A DNA stretch of 64,000 bases from Pigmentiphaga humi (lineage in GTDB: Bacteria > Pseudomonadota > Gammaproteobacteria > Burkholderiales > Burkholderiaceae_B). The stretch is taken from NCBI RefSeq assembly GCF_900606115.1, contig NZ_UWPJ01000029.1, forward strand, positions 62,001 through 126,000, given 5' to 3'. The position numbers were made by a program, and so were the translations under genes. The notes below the pieces were generated by a model. The model did no database searches. It had not been told where the DNA came from and was given only the letters and a program-made list of their open reading frames with translations. This document shows, in pieces, positions 15,800-24,703 of this stretch (position 1 is the stretch's first letter; every line of letters starts with the position of its first letter).

Positions 15800-16726
15800 T
15801 CAACTGTTCCTGGCAGCTCCCGTTCCCAGCAGCCGGCCGATGTCCTGCTCGGCCAGCAGCGCCACGGTGCCCTGGGCGAGCTGCGACAGCGGCCGGTCGC
15901 GCGCGGTGGCCAGCACCAGGTCGTTGAGTATGCGCGGGGCGCCGATGGCCGATACGTGGAAAGGCTTGCCCGCGCGGGTGGTGGAGGCGGGCGCCGCGCT
16001 GCGCGGCACGATGGCATAACCCTGTCCGCTCTGGGCCAGCTTGAGCAGGGTATGGACGGCGTCGACTTCGGCCACGACGTTGAGCTTGATGCCGTGCGGC
16101 CGGCAGTTGGCCTCGATGACCGCGCGTATCGCGTTGGGAATGCTGGGCGCCAGTACGGGATAGCGCTCCAGCTCGCGCGCCTGCAGATGCGCCGGCAGCG
16201 GAAAATCGGCGGTCGGCCGCCCGCACAGCACCATGTCCTCGCGGTAGAGGCTGCGGTACTCCAGCTTGGGGCTGGGAGACGGATCGAACAGCAGCGCGAT
16301 TTCTATCTTGCCCAGGATCAGGTCTTCGCGCAGCGCGGCGCTGAGTCCTTCCGATACGGAAATCGAGGCTTGCGGATAGCGCCGCCGGAACTGCTTGACC
16401 AGCTCCGGCGTCAGCACGTGGGCCACCCGCGGCGGCAGGCCGACCGTGAGGCGGCCGGTGGGCTGGCCGCGCAGCGCCTGGATGTCGGTGCGGGCCTGCC
16501 GGGTCAGCTTCAGGATGGCCAGGCCGTACGAGAGCAGGCACTTGCCCGATTCGGTGGGCTCCACGCCGCGGCCGGTGCGGGTCAGCAGGTGGGTGTGCAG
16601 ATCCTGTTCCAGCAGGCGGATGTGGCGGCTCAGGGTAGGCTGGGAAACGCCGAGCACCGAGGCCGCGCGCGTCAGGCTACCGAGTTCGGCCACGTGGACG
16701 AACGATTCGAGCTGCTGCAGATCCAT
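15800..16726 (-). CDS. LysR-family transcriptional regulator
   Basis: 308 residues, with the N-terminal winged helix (LESFVHVAELGSLTRAASVLGVSQPTLSRHIRLLEQDL) and a type-2 periplasmic-like ligand domain. It most resembles the Nac/Cbl-like group (VGLPPRVAHVLTPELV). It is divergent from the Bug gene at 16857, so it probably controls that operon and possibly the TauE gene behind it, 40 bases downstream. Ligand unknown. Confidence 0.9.
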   Translation of the reverse strand: MDLQQLESFVHVAELGSLTRAASVLGVSQPTLSRHIRLLEQDLHTHLLTRTGRGVEPTESGKCLLSYGLAILKLTRQARTDIQALRGQPTGRLTVGLPPRVAHVLTPELVKQFRRRYPQASISVSEGLSAALREDLILGKIEIALLFDPSPSPKLEYRSLYREDMVLCGRPTADFPLPAHLQARELERYPVLAPSIPNAIRAVIEANCRPHGIKLNVVAEVDAVHTLLKLAQSGQGYAIVPRSAAPASTTRAGKPFHVSAIGAPRILNDLVLATARDRPLSQLAQGTVALLAEQDIGRLLGTGAARNS

Positions 16727-16856
16727 GGTATTTAATTATCGGATATCAGATGTTGAGGTTATTTTATTGATGAATGGATCGCCTGTCCGCACAATGCCGG
16801 CCATCGATAAAACGCTGCATGCAGCCCGCTGCCGCGCAGCCCTTTCAGGAGACCCC

Positions 16857-17831
16857 ATGCATTCGATCCGCAGACTCGCGGCGCCGTTGGCGCTGCTGTT
16901 GGCCGGCGCCGCGAGCGGCACCGCGCAGGCGCAAGCCTATCCCGATCATCCGGTTCGCCTGGTGATTCCCTTCGCGCCCGGCGGCAGCAACGACATCGTC
17001 GGCCGGCTGATCGGCGAGGAACTGGCCAAGCGCCTGGGCCAGCCCTTCATCGTCGACAACCGCGGCGGCGCGGGCGGCACCATCGGCACCGACCTGGTGG
17101 CCAAGTCGCGCCCCGACGGCTATACGCTGCTGCTGATCTCCACGCCGCACACGGCCAACTCGACGCTGTACAAGAAGCTGCCTTACGACCCCGCCAAGGA
17201 TTTCGCGCCGGTCGCCAGGCTGGCGACGGCGCCGCTGCTGATCTCGGTCTATCCAGGCCTGCCGGTCAAGACGCTGCCTGAGCTGATCGCCTACGCCAAG
17301 GCCAATCCGGGCAAGCTCAACTATGTCTCGTCGGGCGTGGGCAGTTCGCAGCACCTGGTCAGCGAACTGTTCGAAAGCCGCGCCGGCATTTCGATGACGC
17401 ACGTCCCCTACAAGGGGGCGGGCGCGGCGCTGGCCGACGTGGCCGCGGGGCATGCCCAGGTTTCGGTGGGCACCGTGCTGCAGGCACTGCCGCACGTCAA
17501 GGCCAATCGCCTGCGGCCCCTGGCTGTGACCGGGACCAAGCGGCAGCCGGTCGTGCCCGACGTGCCGACGGTCGAGGAAGCCGGCCTGAGCGGCTACGAT
17601 GGCGATAACTGGTGGGGCATCCTCGCGCCGGCCGGCACGCCGCCCGCCATCGTGGGCAAACTGAACAAGACGATAGGCGAGATCCTGGCCGAACCCGACA
17701 TGCGCAAGCGCCTCGAGGCGGAGAGCGCGTCGGTCGCCTACCTGGAACCGGAAGCCTTCGGCAAGTTCATGGCGGGCGAGACCACCAAGTGGGCGGAGTT
17801 GATCAAGCGGCTGGGCATTCAAGCCGATTGA
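16857..17831 (+). CDS. Bug/TctC-family periplasmic solute receptor
   Basis: 324 residues from the ATG at 16857 behind AGGAGA. A signal peptide ends near residue 26 (ASGTAQAQAYPDHPVRL). The core has FAPGGSNDIVGRL, DNRGGAGGTIGTDLVAKSRPDGYTLLL and HVPYKGAGAALADV, all typical of Bug proteins. It faces the LysR gene at 15800-16726 and is followed, after a repeat-like gap, by the dimeric-barrel and enolase-superfamily genes, to which it may bring a hydroxy- or aromatic acid. Confidence 0.92.
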   Translation: MHSIRRLAAPLALLLAGAASGTAQAQAYPDHPVRLVIPFAPGGSNDIVGRLIGEELAKRLGQPFIVDNRGGAGGTIGTDLVAKSRPDGYTLLLISTPHTANSTLYKKLPYDPAKDFAPVARLATAPLLISVYPGLPVKTLPELIAYAKANPGKLNYVSSGVGSSQHLVSELFESRAGISMTHVPYKGAGAALADVAAGHAQVSVGTVLQALPHVKANRLRPLAVTGTKRQPVVPDVPTVEEAGLSGYDGDNWWGILAPAGTPPAIVGKLNKTIGEILAEPDMRKRLEAESASVAYLEPEAFGKFMAGETTKWAELIKRLGIQAD

Positions 17832-18000
17832 TTGGTCCCCCCTACGCGCTTACGCGCGCCCGGAGTGGTGGGCCCCCAGCCGCTACGCGGCAGCCCCCCG
17901 AGGGGGCCTGGGCCCGCCTCGGGGCGGCCCGGCGCCGGGCCCCAGGGGGCGTAACGAACGGACCGGCGAAGCCGGATCCGCTGTGCCCTGGGTCAGAACA
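17832..18000. repeat. GC-rich intergenic repeat-like stretch
   Basis: This 170-base gap holds CCCCCC and GGGGGC runs flanking short inverted repeats such as ACGCGCTTACGCGC and GCCGCTACGCGGC. A related, shorter piece (ACCCCCTGCGCGCTTTGCGCG, then CTAGGGGGCGG) lies at 27905-27944. This is the look of the palindromic intergenic repeats of Bordetella and Achromobacter genomes. No gene is present. Confidence 0.5.
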
Positions 18001-18045
18001 TCCGCTGTGTCCGAAACCTACTTTACCTAGATCTAGGAAATGGAT

Positions 18046-18675
18046 ATGAGTATTGCCGCGCTGTTGCTGCGGTACACCCCGGCGCCGCAGGACACTGCGG
18101 CCATCGAGCTTCTGGCCGCGGAAGCGGTGGCGCGGCATCCCGGCCAATTGGCGTGCGTGGACGCCAACCGTGCGCTGGACGGTTCGGCGCTTTACCTGTA
18201 CTTCTGGTTCGCCGAAGGCACCGAGGACCGCACGCCGGTCGTGGCGGCATTGGCCGAATTGGCGCGCCTGCGCCTGCCGGGCACGGATCCGGCCGTGCTG
18301 GAACTGGCGTCCGTGCAGGATCTGCCGGGCGCTTCCAGCGGCCAGGCCGCGCCTTATCACTACGTGGTGGAGACCGACCTGCGGCCGGATGCCGCGACCG
18401 AACTGGACAACTGGTACCGGCAGGAACACCTGCCGGGCCTGGCCGCGGTCGAGGGCAACGTGCGCGCGCGCCGGCTGGTGGCGCATTCGGCCGGCGGACT
18501 GCCGCGGTCGGTGGCGTGCTATGAACTGACCACGCCCGACGTCAAAACGCATCCGGCCTGGCTTGCCGTGCGCGCCACCGAGTGGTCCGGCCGCGTTCGC
18601 CCCTGTTTCCAGAATTCGCTCCGGGTCATGTGCGAGCGCATCCATACCCTCGAACCCGGCAAAGGACAGTCATGA
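18046..18675 (+). CDS. Unknown protein with probable dimeric alpha-beta barrel fold (EthD-like)
   Basis: 209 residues from the second ATG at 18046, chosen because AGGA lies 7 bases upstream; the ATG at 18040 is too close. The C-terminal half (YHYVVETDLRPDAATELDNWYRQEHLPGLAAVEGNVRARRLV) matches the EthD/dimeric-barrel pattern, in which a 'NxWY..EHlP...' helix lies on a small beta-sheet. The N-terminal half looks like a degenerate copy of the same domain. The stop overlaps the start of the enolase-superfamily gene (ATGA), so it is likely to act in the same pathway. Function not known. Confidence 0.6.
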   Translation: MSIAALLLRYTPAPQDTAAIELLAAEAVARHPGQLACVDANRALDGSALYLYFWFAEGTEDRTPVVAALAELARLRLPGTDPAVLELASVQDLPGASSGQAAPYHYVVETDLRPDAATELDNWYRQEHLPGLAAVEGNVRARRLVAHSAGGLPRSVACYELTTPDVKTHPAWLAVRATEWSGRVRPCFQNSLRVMCERIHTLEPGKGQS

Positions 18676-19829
18676 CTTCTTCCGCTACTGGCACCGCGTC
18701 TCCATTGGCCGATGCCCGCATCACCCGTATCGAGACCATTCCCCTGAAGGTGCCGCTCGAACGCGCGGCGACCGGTTCGACGCTCAAGCTGACGCATCGC
18801 TGCACCATCGTCACGCGCGTGCACACCGATGCCGGCGTGGTCGGCGAATGCTTCAACGCCAACGACGACGAACTGCAGGCGGACATCATCCGGCTGATCC
18901 ACGATGAGCTCGAGCCGCTGCTTCGGGGACAGCGGGTGGCCGCCATCGACGACGCGTGGGCGGCGGCGCGCCGGTCCACCGAGCCCTTCCTGCGCGACCG
19001 GCGCGTGGCGCTGCGCGCCCAGGCCTGCGTGGACAGCGCGATGCACGATGCCGTCGGCAAGCTCGCCGGCGCGCCGCTGCACCTGCTATGGGGCGGCGCG
19101 CGCGAGCGCGTGCCGGTGGTCGCGCTGGGCGGCTATTACCGCCAGAGCGGAGACCTGGAAGCGCTGGCCGACGAAGTCGCGGAACTGAAGGCCTTCGGCA
19201 TTCATGGGCTGAAACTGAAGATAGGCGGCAAGACGCCGGCCGAGGACGCCCTGCGGGCGGAGGCCGTGCGCAAGGCCGGCGGCGATGCGTTCACGCTGGC
19301 CTGCGATGCCAACCAGGGCTGGACGCGCGAACAGGCGCTGGAGTTCGTGCGCCGCACGCGCGACTTGAACCTGGCGTGGTTCGAGGAACCCTGCCGGTGG
19401 GACAACGACCGCGCCGACATGGCGGTGGTGCGCGCGGTGGGCGGCGTGCCGACCGCGGCCGGCCAGAGCGAGCTGTCGCGCTTCGGCTGCCGCGACCTGC
19501 TGACCGCGGGCGCGATCGACATCTGCAATTTCGACGCGAGCTGGGGCGGCGGTCCCACCGAGTGGCGCCGCGTGGCCATGATGGCCTCGGCGTTCAACGT
19601 CACGGCCATGCAGCACCTGGAGCCGCAGATCGGCCTGATGATGTCCGCCGGCGTGAGCAACGGGCGCTATGCCGAAGTCATGCTGCCCTGGCGCGATCCG
19701 TTCTTCTACAAGCTGGTCGCCAACCAGCCCGAGCGGCCGTTCGTGGATGGCTACTACACGCTGCCCACGGCGCCCGGCTGGGGCATGGTGTTCGACACCG
19801 ACTACCTCGAGTTCGCGCGCCGCAAGTAG
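18672..19829 (+). CDS. Mandelate racemase-like enolase-superfamily enzyme
   Basis: 385 residues with the mandelate-racemase pattern: K181-x-K183 (KLKIGG), metal ligands D212 (CDANQGW), E238 (FEEPC) and E267 (GQSELSRF), and the D288/H315 dyad (NFDASWG, AMQHLEPQ). Such enzymes abstract a proton next to a carboxylate, causing racemisation, dehydration or cycloisomerisation. The His-Asp dyad argues for the racemase or acid-sugar-dehydratase branch rather than muconate cycloisomerase. The gene overlaps the preceding dimeric-barrel gene by ATGA and belongs to the operon headed by the Bug at 16857. Confidence 0.85.
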   Translation: MTSSATGTASPLADARITRIETIPLKVPLERAATGSTLKLTHRCTIVTRVHTDAGVVGECFNANDDELQADIIRLIHDELEPLLRGQRVAAIDDAWAAARRSTEPFLRDRRVALRAQACVDSAMHDAVGKLAGAPLHLLWGGARERVPVVALGGYYRQSGDLEALADEVAELKAFGIHGLKLKIGGKTPAEDALRAEAVRKAGGDAFTLACDANQGWTREQALEFVRRTRDLNLAWFEEPCRWDNDRADMAVVRAVGGVPTAAGQSELSRFGCRDLLTAGAIDICNFDASWGGGPTEWRRVAMMASAFNVTAMQHLEPQIGLMMSAGVSNGRYAEVMLPWRDPFFYKLVANQPERPFVDGYYTLPTAPGWGMVFDTDYLEFARRK

Positions 19830-19854
19830 GGGTGGCGGCGCGGCCCGTCGTTGC

Positions 19855-21207
19855 TCAGCGCGCGGCCAGCCCTGCTTCCACCGCACGCGCGATGGCGAGC
19901 AGCCGGCGGTCCTGCCCGCGGGGGGCCGCCAGCATCAGGCCCACCGGCGCGCTGCCGGGTTCATGGCAGGGCAGGGAAATCGCGCAGCCGTCCAGGAAAT
20001 TGATGATCGAGGGATTGCGCAGCATCAGCATATTGGCGCGGGCATAGGCCGCGTCGTCCGTCAGGTCGGCCAGTGCGGGCGCGATGGCCGGCACCGTCGG
20101 GCAGACGATCGCGTCCACGCCGGCGAAATGGCCCGCGGCGCGCGCGATCCAGCCGGCGCGGCGCTCGTTCAGCTCGGCAAGGTCGGCGGGCGTCAGTTGT
20201 GCACCCTTTTCTATCCTGGTCCTGACGCGCGGATCGTATTGCGCGCCGTGCCGCGCCATCATGTCCCGGTGCAGCGGATAGGCTTGCGCGGCGGTGTAGC
20301 CGCCCTTGGCATTGATTTGCGCCAGTTCGCCGAACTCCGCGAACGGCAGGTCGACGAGGGCGGCGCCCGCCTGCGAAAGCCGCCGCAGCGCGTCCTGGAA
20401 GGCGGTTGCCACGGCCGTGTCCATGTCGTCGAGCACGACGGTCTGCGGCACGGCCAGGCGCAGTCCGGCCAGCGCGGGACGTTCGCCGAGATCGACCGGT
20501 TCGCCCGCCAGCACGGCGTCGAAGATCGCGCAGCAGTCCACGGTCCGGCCGATGCCGCCTATGCTGTCGAGCGTCGTGGACAGCGGGAAGGCGCCGTCGG
20601 CGGGCACGCGCGCGGCGGTGGGCTTGAAACCGGCCAGGCCGGTCAGGGCGGCGGGAATGCGGCACGATCCGCCGGTGTCCGTGCCCAGGCCGATGGCGGC
20701 CATGCCGTCGGTGACGGAAATCGCCGCGCCCGAGGACGAGCCGCCGGGGATGCGTCCGGTCTGCCTGTCGTAGGGGTTGAGCGGCGTGCCGTAGTGCGGA
20801 TTCAGGCCGAGCCCGGAATAGGCGAACTCGGTCATGTTGGAGCGGCCGATGATGACGAAGCCGGCCGCGCGCAGGCGCGCAACGGCCGCGGCATCGCGTG
20901 CGGCGGGCGGATTGCCGGCCAGCACGCGCGAACCGGCCGTGGTCGCCTGGCCGGCGATGTCGAACAGATCTTTGATCGAGATTGGGATGCCGGCGTAGGG
21001 CCGGGACCGGTCGCCGCGCGCGCGGGCGCGGTCGATGTCGTCGGCGGTGCGCAGCGCCGCCTCGGCGTCGAGCGAGATATAGACGCGCGCGCCTTCGCCG
21101 GATGGGTCCCCGGCGCGCGCCAGGCAGTCCTGCACCAGTGCGCGGCTGGTGACCTGGCCGGCTTGCAGGGCCTGGCTCAGTGCGTCGAGGGGGGGCAGAA
21201 GCGGCAT
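19855..21207 (-). CDS. Amidase-signature family hydrolase
   Basis: 450 residues from the ATG at 21207. The catalytic triad is visible: K79 in SIKDLF, the cis-serine in GGSSSG (157-159) and nucleophile S181 in GTDTGGSCRIPA. The family (GatA/AtzF type) hydrolyses amide bonds of varied substrates. It is the last gene of an operon with cupin, DUF2848 and FAD-monooxygenase genes divergent from LysR 23717. A role in releasing ammonia from an aromatic or open-chain amide of that pathway is inferred. Confidence 0.87.
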   Translation of the reverse strand: MPLLPPLDALSQALQAGQVTSRALVQDCLARAGDPSGEGARVYISLDAEAALRTADDIDRARARGDRSRPYAGIPISIKDLFDIAGQATTAGSRVLAGNPPAARDAAAVARLRAAGFVIIGRSNMTEFAYSGLGLNPHYGTPLNPYDRQTGRIPGGSSSGAAISVTDGMAAIGLGTDTGGSCRIPAALTGLAGFKPTAARVPADGAFPLSTTLDSIGGIGRTVDCCAIFDAVLAGEPVDLGERPALAGLRLAVPQTVVLDDMDTAVATAFQDALRRLSQAGAALVDLPFAEFGELAQINAKGGYTAAQAYPLHRDMMARHGAQYDPRVRTRIEKGAQLTPADLAELNERRAGWIARAAGHFAGVDAIVCPTVPAIAPALADLTDDAAYARANMLMLRNPSIINFLDGCAISLPCHEPGSAPVGLMLAAPRGQDRRLLAIARAVEAGLAAR

Positions 21208-21220
21208 CGTCGGTTCTCGG

Positions 21221-21607
21221 TCAGGCGGGATCGTAATAGTGTATTTCGAGCAGCAGGCATCCGCCTTCGGATTTGAACGGACCATGCCAGGCGCCGGGCG
21301 GGCGCACGGCATAGGTATAGCCGGAGAAGGGCGTGCCGCCGTTGCCGTCGGCGTCGTTGCCCACGGTCAGGTCGCCGGAAACCAGGAAGACTTCTTCCCA
21401 GTAGTCGTGGACGATGGGCTGGCCGGTATGGAAGCCGGGCGGGAAGCGCAGCAGGCGGGTGCGGCTGCCCTGCTTGTTCAGCTCGTCCAGCGAGCCGGAC
21501 AGGATTTTCTCCATGGCGCCCGATGCGGGGTCGTAGCCGGCCGGCAATTGCCAGCCGCCGTCCATGTCTAGGGTGTGGAACTCGTCGTGCTTTTTGGTGA
21601 CGGGCAT
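21221..21607 (-). CDS. Cupin-domain protein
   Basis: 128 residues forming one cupin barrel. The metal motif is GFHTGQPIVHDYWEEVFLVSG (H..H....E..G), and the second motif is PPGAWHGPF. Single-domain cupins of this kind are often dioxygenases, isomerases or binding proteins. It lies 27 bases after the DUF2848 gene and 13 bases before the amidase, so it is in the same transcript and probably works in the same degradation route. Activity unknown. Confidence 0.8.
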   Translation of the reverse strand: MPVTKKHDEFHTLDMDGGWQLPAGYDPASGAMEKILSGSLDELNKQGSRTRLLRFPPGFHTGQPIVHDYWEEVFLVSGDLTVGNDADGNGGTPFSGYTYAVRPPGAWHGPFKSEGGCLLLEIHYYDPA

Positions 21608-21634
21608 GGGGTGCTTTCTCCTGTTCCTGTCGGG

Positions 21635-22315
21635 TCAGCCGGCAACCGGCAGCGTGTCGATGCGGTAGGCGTGGCGTAGCGTGCGCTCCAGCACCGGATC
21701 GTGCAATTCGACGTCGAATTCGGCGGCGGGGCGGATGCCGCCCAGGGCCGCCAGGGTGCCGCAGAACATGAGTCCGCCCTCGGGCAGTTCGCCCCGGTTG
21801 TCGGCATAGCCGGCGATCAGCTCGCGCGGATCCTGCATGGTCGTGACGGGGCCTTCCTGATATAGCACGCGCCTGCCGTTCTCGGCGATGTGCGCGCGCA
21901 GGCGCAGTGCATCCCAATGGGCGGCGACGTCGTCGAACAGCCACCAGTCCCGGCCGATGGGCTTGTCGCAGAGCTGTTTGGAAATGGCCACGCCCATGGT
22001 TTCGACCTTGCGGTCCGTATGGTCCGAACCTATGCCTATCCAGAGGCGGCCGTCCAGCCGCAGCACCGCGAATTCGGCTTCGCCGCTGGAGTCTTCGCCG
22101 CTGACTTCGATGGCCGGCGCGGTGGTCAGGCGCGCGGCCGCCACGCGGTAGTACATGGGGGTCGAAGCCGGACGGGGCACGCCCAGCTCCTCCAGTTCGG
22201 CGATGTGTTTTTCCATCGCGGCGCGGTCGCGGCCGGTCCAGCCGGCGATGACGGCATGGCCGATGGCGGCGTCGCGCGTGATGGTTTCTGCGCGGGTGAT
22301 CAGATTCAATTGCAT
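21635..22315 (-). CDS. DUF2848 family protein
   Basis: 226 residues from the ATG at 22315. The sequence reads as the DUF2848 family, distantly related to fumarylacetoacetate hydrolase folds: IAGWTGRD, IGIGSDHTDRKVE, SKQLCDKPIGRDWW and GLMFCGTLAALGGIRPA. Members occur in amide and aromatic catabolic operons, usually next to amidases, as here. A hydrolase or decarboxylase role is plausible but undemonstrated. It lies 85 bases after the FAD monooxygenase gene. Confidence 0.8.
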   Translation of the reverse strand: MQLNLITRAETITRDAAIGHAVIAGWTGRDRAAMEKHIAELEELGVPRPASTPMYYRVAAARLTTAPAIEVSGEDSSGEAEFAVLRLDGRLWIGIGSDHTDRKVETMGVAISKQLCDKPIGRDWWLFDDVAAHWDALRLRAHIAENGRRVLYQEGPVTTMQDPRELIAGYADNRGELPEGGLMFCGTLAALGGIRPAAEFDVELHDPVLERTLRHAYRIDTLPVAG

Positions 22316-22400
22316 GGTGGAGGACTCGGGGCGGCGGCCCGCGCTGCCTGGCAAGAGGCAGCACGGGCCGCATGGGGGAAAGGAGCCGGAGCGGTGCCGG

Positions 22401-23615
22401 TCAGGCCTGCCGTGCTGCCTGGCTCTCCGCCTGGCGCAGGCTGCTGATCATGGAGACCTTCATCAGGTATTCCCTGGCCAGCTGCCGGTCGGCGGCGGTG
22501 CGTGTCATCTCCTCGCGCCAGGCTTTCTGCCTGGTTGCGTCGCGCGTTTCGAGATTGGTCTTATTGGCGATGGTGATCGTGTTCACGTAGTCGAGCGCCA
22601 CCGGACGCCGCTCGGCCTCGTAGCGGTCGAGCAGCGCGTCGTCCGCCTGCCCGAGGCAGACCCGGGCGAGTTTGTCGGCGATGTTGAACGCGTCGTGGAT
22701 GCCGCCGTTCATGCCCATGCCGCCCAGCGGATTGTTCAGGTGCGCGGCATCGCCCGCCAGGAAAGCGCGGCCCACGCGGTAGCGCGGCGCGACGCGCTGG
22801 TGCACCGAGTAGATGGTGCGGTGCTCGATGAGATAGTCGCCGGGCCGGGCGTAGACGCGCTGCAGCCGGCGCTGGATGCTGGCGTCGGACAGGATGTCCG
22901 CCTCTTGCTCGTCGGCGCCGACCGGCAGCATGACGCGCCACAGTCCGGGCACCCGCAGCAGGAAAAACCATTCTTCCGGGTCGGCGAAGTAGCTCACCTC
23001 GGCCAGGCCGGGGATGACCTGGCCGAAATCGAAAGGCGTGCTGGCCACCAGGAAGCGCTCGCCCCAGGTGAAGCCGTCCAGCACCACGCCCAGCAGGTCG
23101 CGCACGATGCTGCGTCCGCCGTCGGCCCCGATCAGCCAGGCGCCGTGTTCGGCGGAGATGCTGCCGTCGGCATGCTGCACCGCCAGCGTGACGCCGTCGG
23201 CCTGCTGTTCCATCCCGACGACCGTGGCGCCGAAGCGCACCTCGGCATGATCAAAGCGCGCCAGGCGCTCGACCAGGATGGCGTTGAGCTTGAACTGTTC
23301 GCATTGCAGCCGGAACGGGTGCGCGGTCTCGCCGCTGATCGCGCCGAAGTCGAATTCGGCGACCCAGCCTTTGCGGTCGCGGTACTGCATGCGCGGCGCG
23401 ACCAATCCGATGTTGATGAGTAATTTCGAAACATCGAAACGCGCCAGCAGATCGAGCGTGGCCGGCTGGAACGTCGAGGCGCGCAAGGTCTGGGGCAGCG
23501 CCGGCTCGGCCTCGAATACCGTGACGGGAATCCCGGCATCGGCGAGGACGTTCGCGGCGACGAGGCCGACCGGGCCGGCGCCGGCGATCAGGATGCGTGG
23601 TGGATGTGCGGTCAT
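22401..23615 (-). CDS. FAD-dependent aromatic monooxygenase
   Basis: 404 residues with the flavoprotein hydroxylase signatures: GAGPVGL at about 12-18 for FAD binding, the DG motif GADGGRS and the GD motif FLAGDAAHLNNPLGGMGMNGGIHDAFN. The pattern is that of UbiH/MhpA/PHBH-type enzymes, which use NAD(P)H to hydroxylate or cleave aromatic rings. It heads the operon with DUF2848, cupin and amidase, divergent from LysR 23717. The substrate may be a phenolic or pyridine-type compound; this is a guess. Confidence 0.9.
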   Translation of the reverse strand: MTAHPPRILIAGAGPVGLVAANVLADAGIPVTVFEAEPALPQTLRASTFQPATLDLLARFDVSKLLINIGLVAPRMQYRDRKGWVAEFDFGAISGETAHPFRLQCEQFKLNAILVERLARFDHAEVRFGATVVGMEQQADGVTLAVQHADGSISAEHGAWLIGADGGRSIVRDLLGVVLDGFTWGERFLVASTPFDFGQVIPGLAEVSYFADPEEWFFLLRVPGLWRVMLPVGADEQEADILSDASIQRRLQRVYARPGDYLIEHRTIYSVHQRVAPRYRVGRAFLAGDAAHLNNPLGGMGMNGGIHDAFNIADKLARVCLGQADDALLDRYEAERRPVALDYVNTITIANKTNLETRDATRQKAWREEMTRTAADRQLAREYLMKVSMISSLRQAESQAARQA

Positions 23616-23716
23616 GGCGTGCTGAGTCGTGGACGGGTCGGCACATCCTAGGAGTCTTGCCCCTGCGCCAGCAAACGATTTATTCTGGACACATCTTGAG
23701 TTTTTGGAACGACCCC

Positions 23717-24703
23717 ATGCGACGCAGGCTGCCCAGCATCACCGCGCTGACGGCGTTCGATGCCGCGGCCCGGCATCTCAGCATCACCCGCGCGGCCAAC
23801 GAGCTGGCGCTGACCGAGAGCGCCGTGTCGAGGCAGATCTCGCTGCTGGAAGAACAACTGGGCGTGCGGCTGTTCCACCGCATCAAGAAGCGCATTTCGC
23901 TGACGCGCGCAGGGCACATGTACAGCGCGCGCGTGGTGCAGACCATCGAGCGCATCGAGCGCGATACGCTCGAGGTCATGGGGCACGAGGGCGACGGCGC
24001 GGTGCTCGAAGTGGCGGCCCTGCCGACGGTGGGCGCGCAATGGCTGGTGCCGCGCCTGTCCACCTTCTATGCGCAGCGGCCGAGCGCGACCGTCCATGTA
24101 AGCGCGCGCAGCACGCGTTTTTTCTTCAGCGAAAGCGCGCTCGACGGCGCGCTGTATTTCGGCGCCTCGGATTGGCCCGGCGCACGCACCGACTACCTGT
24201 TCGACGAAGTCCTGCTGCCGGTGGGCAGTCCGCTGCTGCTCGACGGCGCCGCGTCGCTGGATGCGGATGCCATCGTGCGCTGCCGCCTGCTGCACTTGAT
24301 GACGCGGCCCGAAGCCTGGCGGCTCTGGTGCGGCGTGGCCGGGCTGGGCGACGTGAACGTGATGCGCGGTCCGCGCTTCGAGGTCCAGTCCATGCTGATC
24401 AGCGCGGCATGCGCGGGGCAGGGCGTGGCGCTGCTGCCGCGCTTCCTGATCGGCGATCAACTGCGTTCGGGCAAGCTCAAGGTGCTGGCCGATCTGCCCG
24501 TGCGCAGCGAGGGCGCCTATTATTTCGCCTATCCCGAAGAAAAGGCGGGGGACGCTTTGCTGACGGAGTTCAGGGCTTGGCTGCAGGACCAGAGCGAGCT
24601 GTTCAGACGCGGGGCCAAGCGAGCCGGTAGCGCGCCAGCCGCTCCGGGTCCAGCCAGTCGTCGGAGCCGGCGGACGCCGGCAGCGCGACGCGGCCCTGCC
24701 TGA
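23717..24703 (+). CDS. LysR-family regulator (GcvA-like) with long C-terminal tail
   Basis: 328 residues from the ATG at 23717 (MRRRLPSITALTAFDAAARHLSITRAANELALTESAVSRQI). The GcvA-like layout and ligand domain are complete by about residue 296. The remaining tail of about 30 residues (GAKRAGSAPAAPGPASRRSRRTPA) is basic and low-complexity and runs 101 bases into the convergent enolase gene. It controls, by position, the divergent FAD-monooxygenase operon. Confidence 0.88.
   Translation: MRRRLPSITALTAFDAAARHLSITRAANELALTESAVSRQISLLEEQLGVRLFHRIKKRISLTRAGHMYSARVVQTIERIERDTLEVMGHEGDGAVLEVAALPTVGAQWLVPRLSTFYAQRPSATVHVSARSTRFFFSESALDGALYFGASDWPGARTDYLFDEVLLPVGSPLLLDGAASLDADAIVRCRLLHLMTRPEAWRLWCGVAGLGDVNVMRGPRFEVQSMLISAACAGQGVALLPRFLIGDQLRSGKLKVLADLPVRSEGAYYFAYPEEKAGDALLTEFRAWLQDQSELFRRGAKRAGSAPAAPGPASRRSRRTPAARRGPA

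Noticed and set aside
17832-18000. CRISPR array
   Set aside because: The repeats are irregular, palindromic and not evenly spaced; no cas genes are present.
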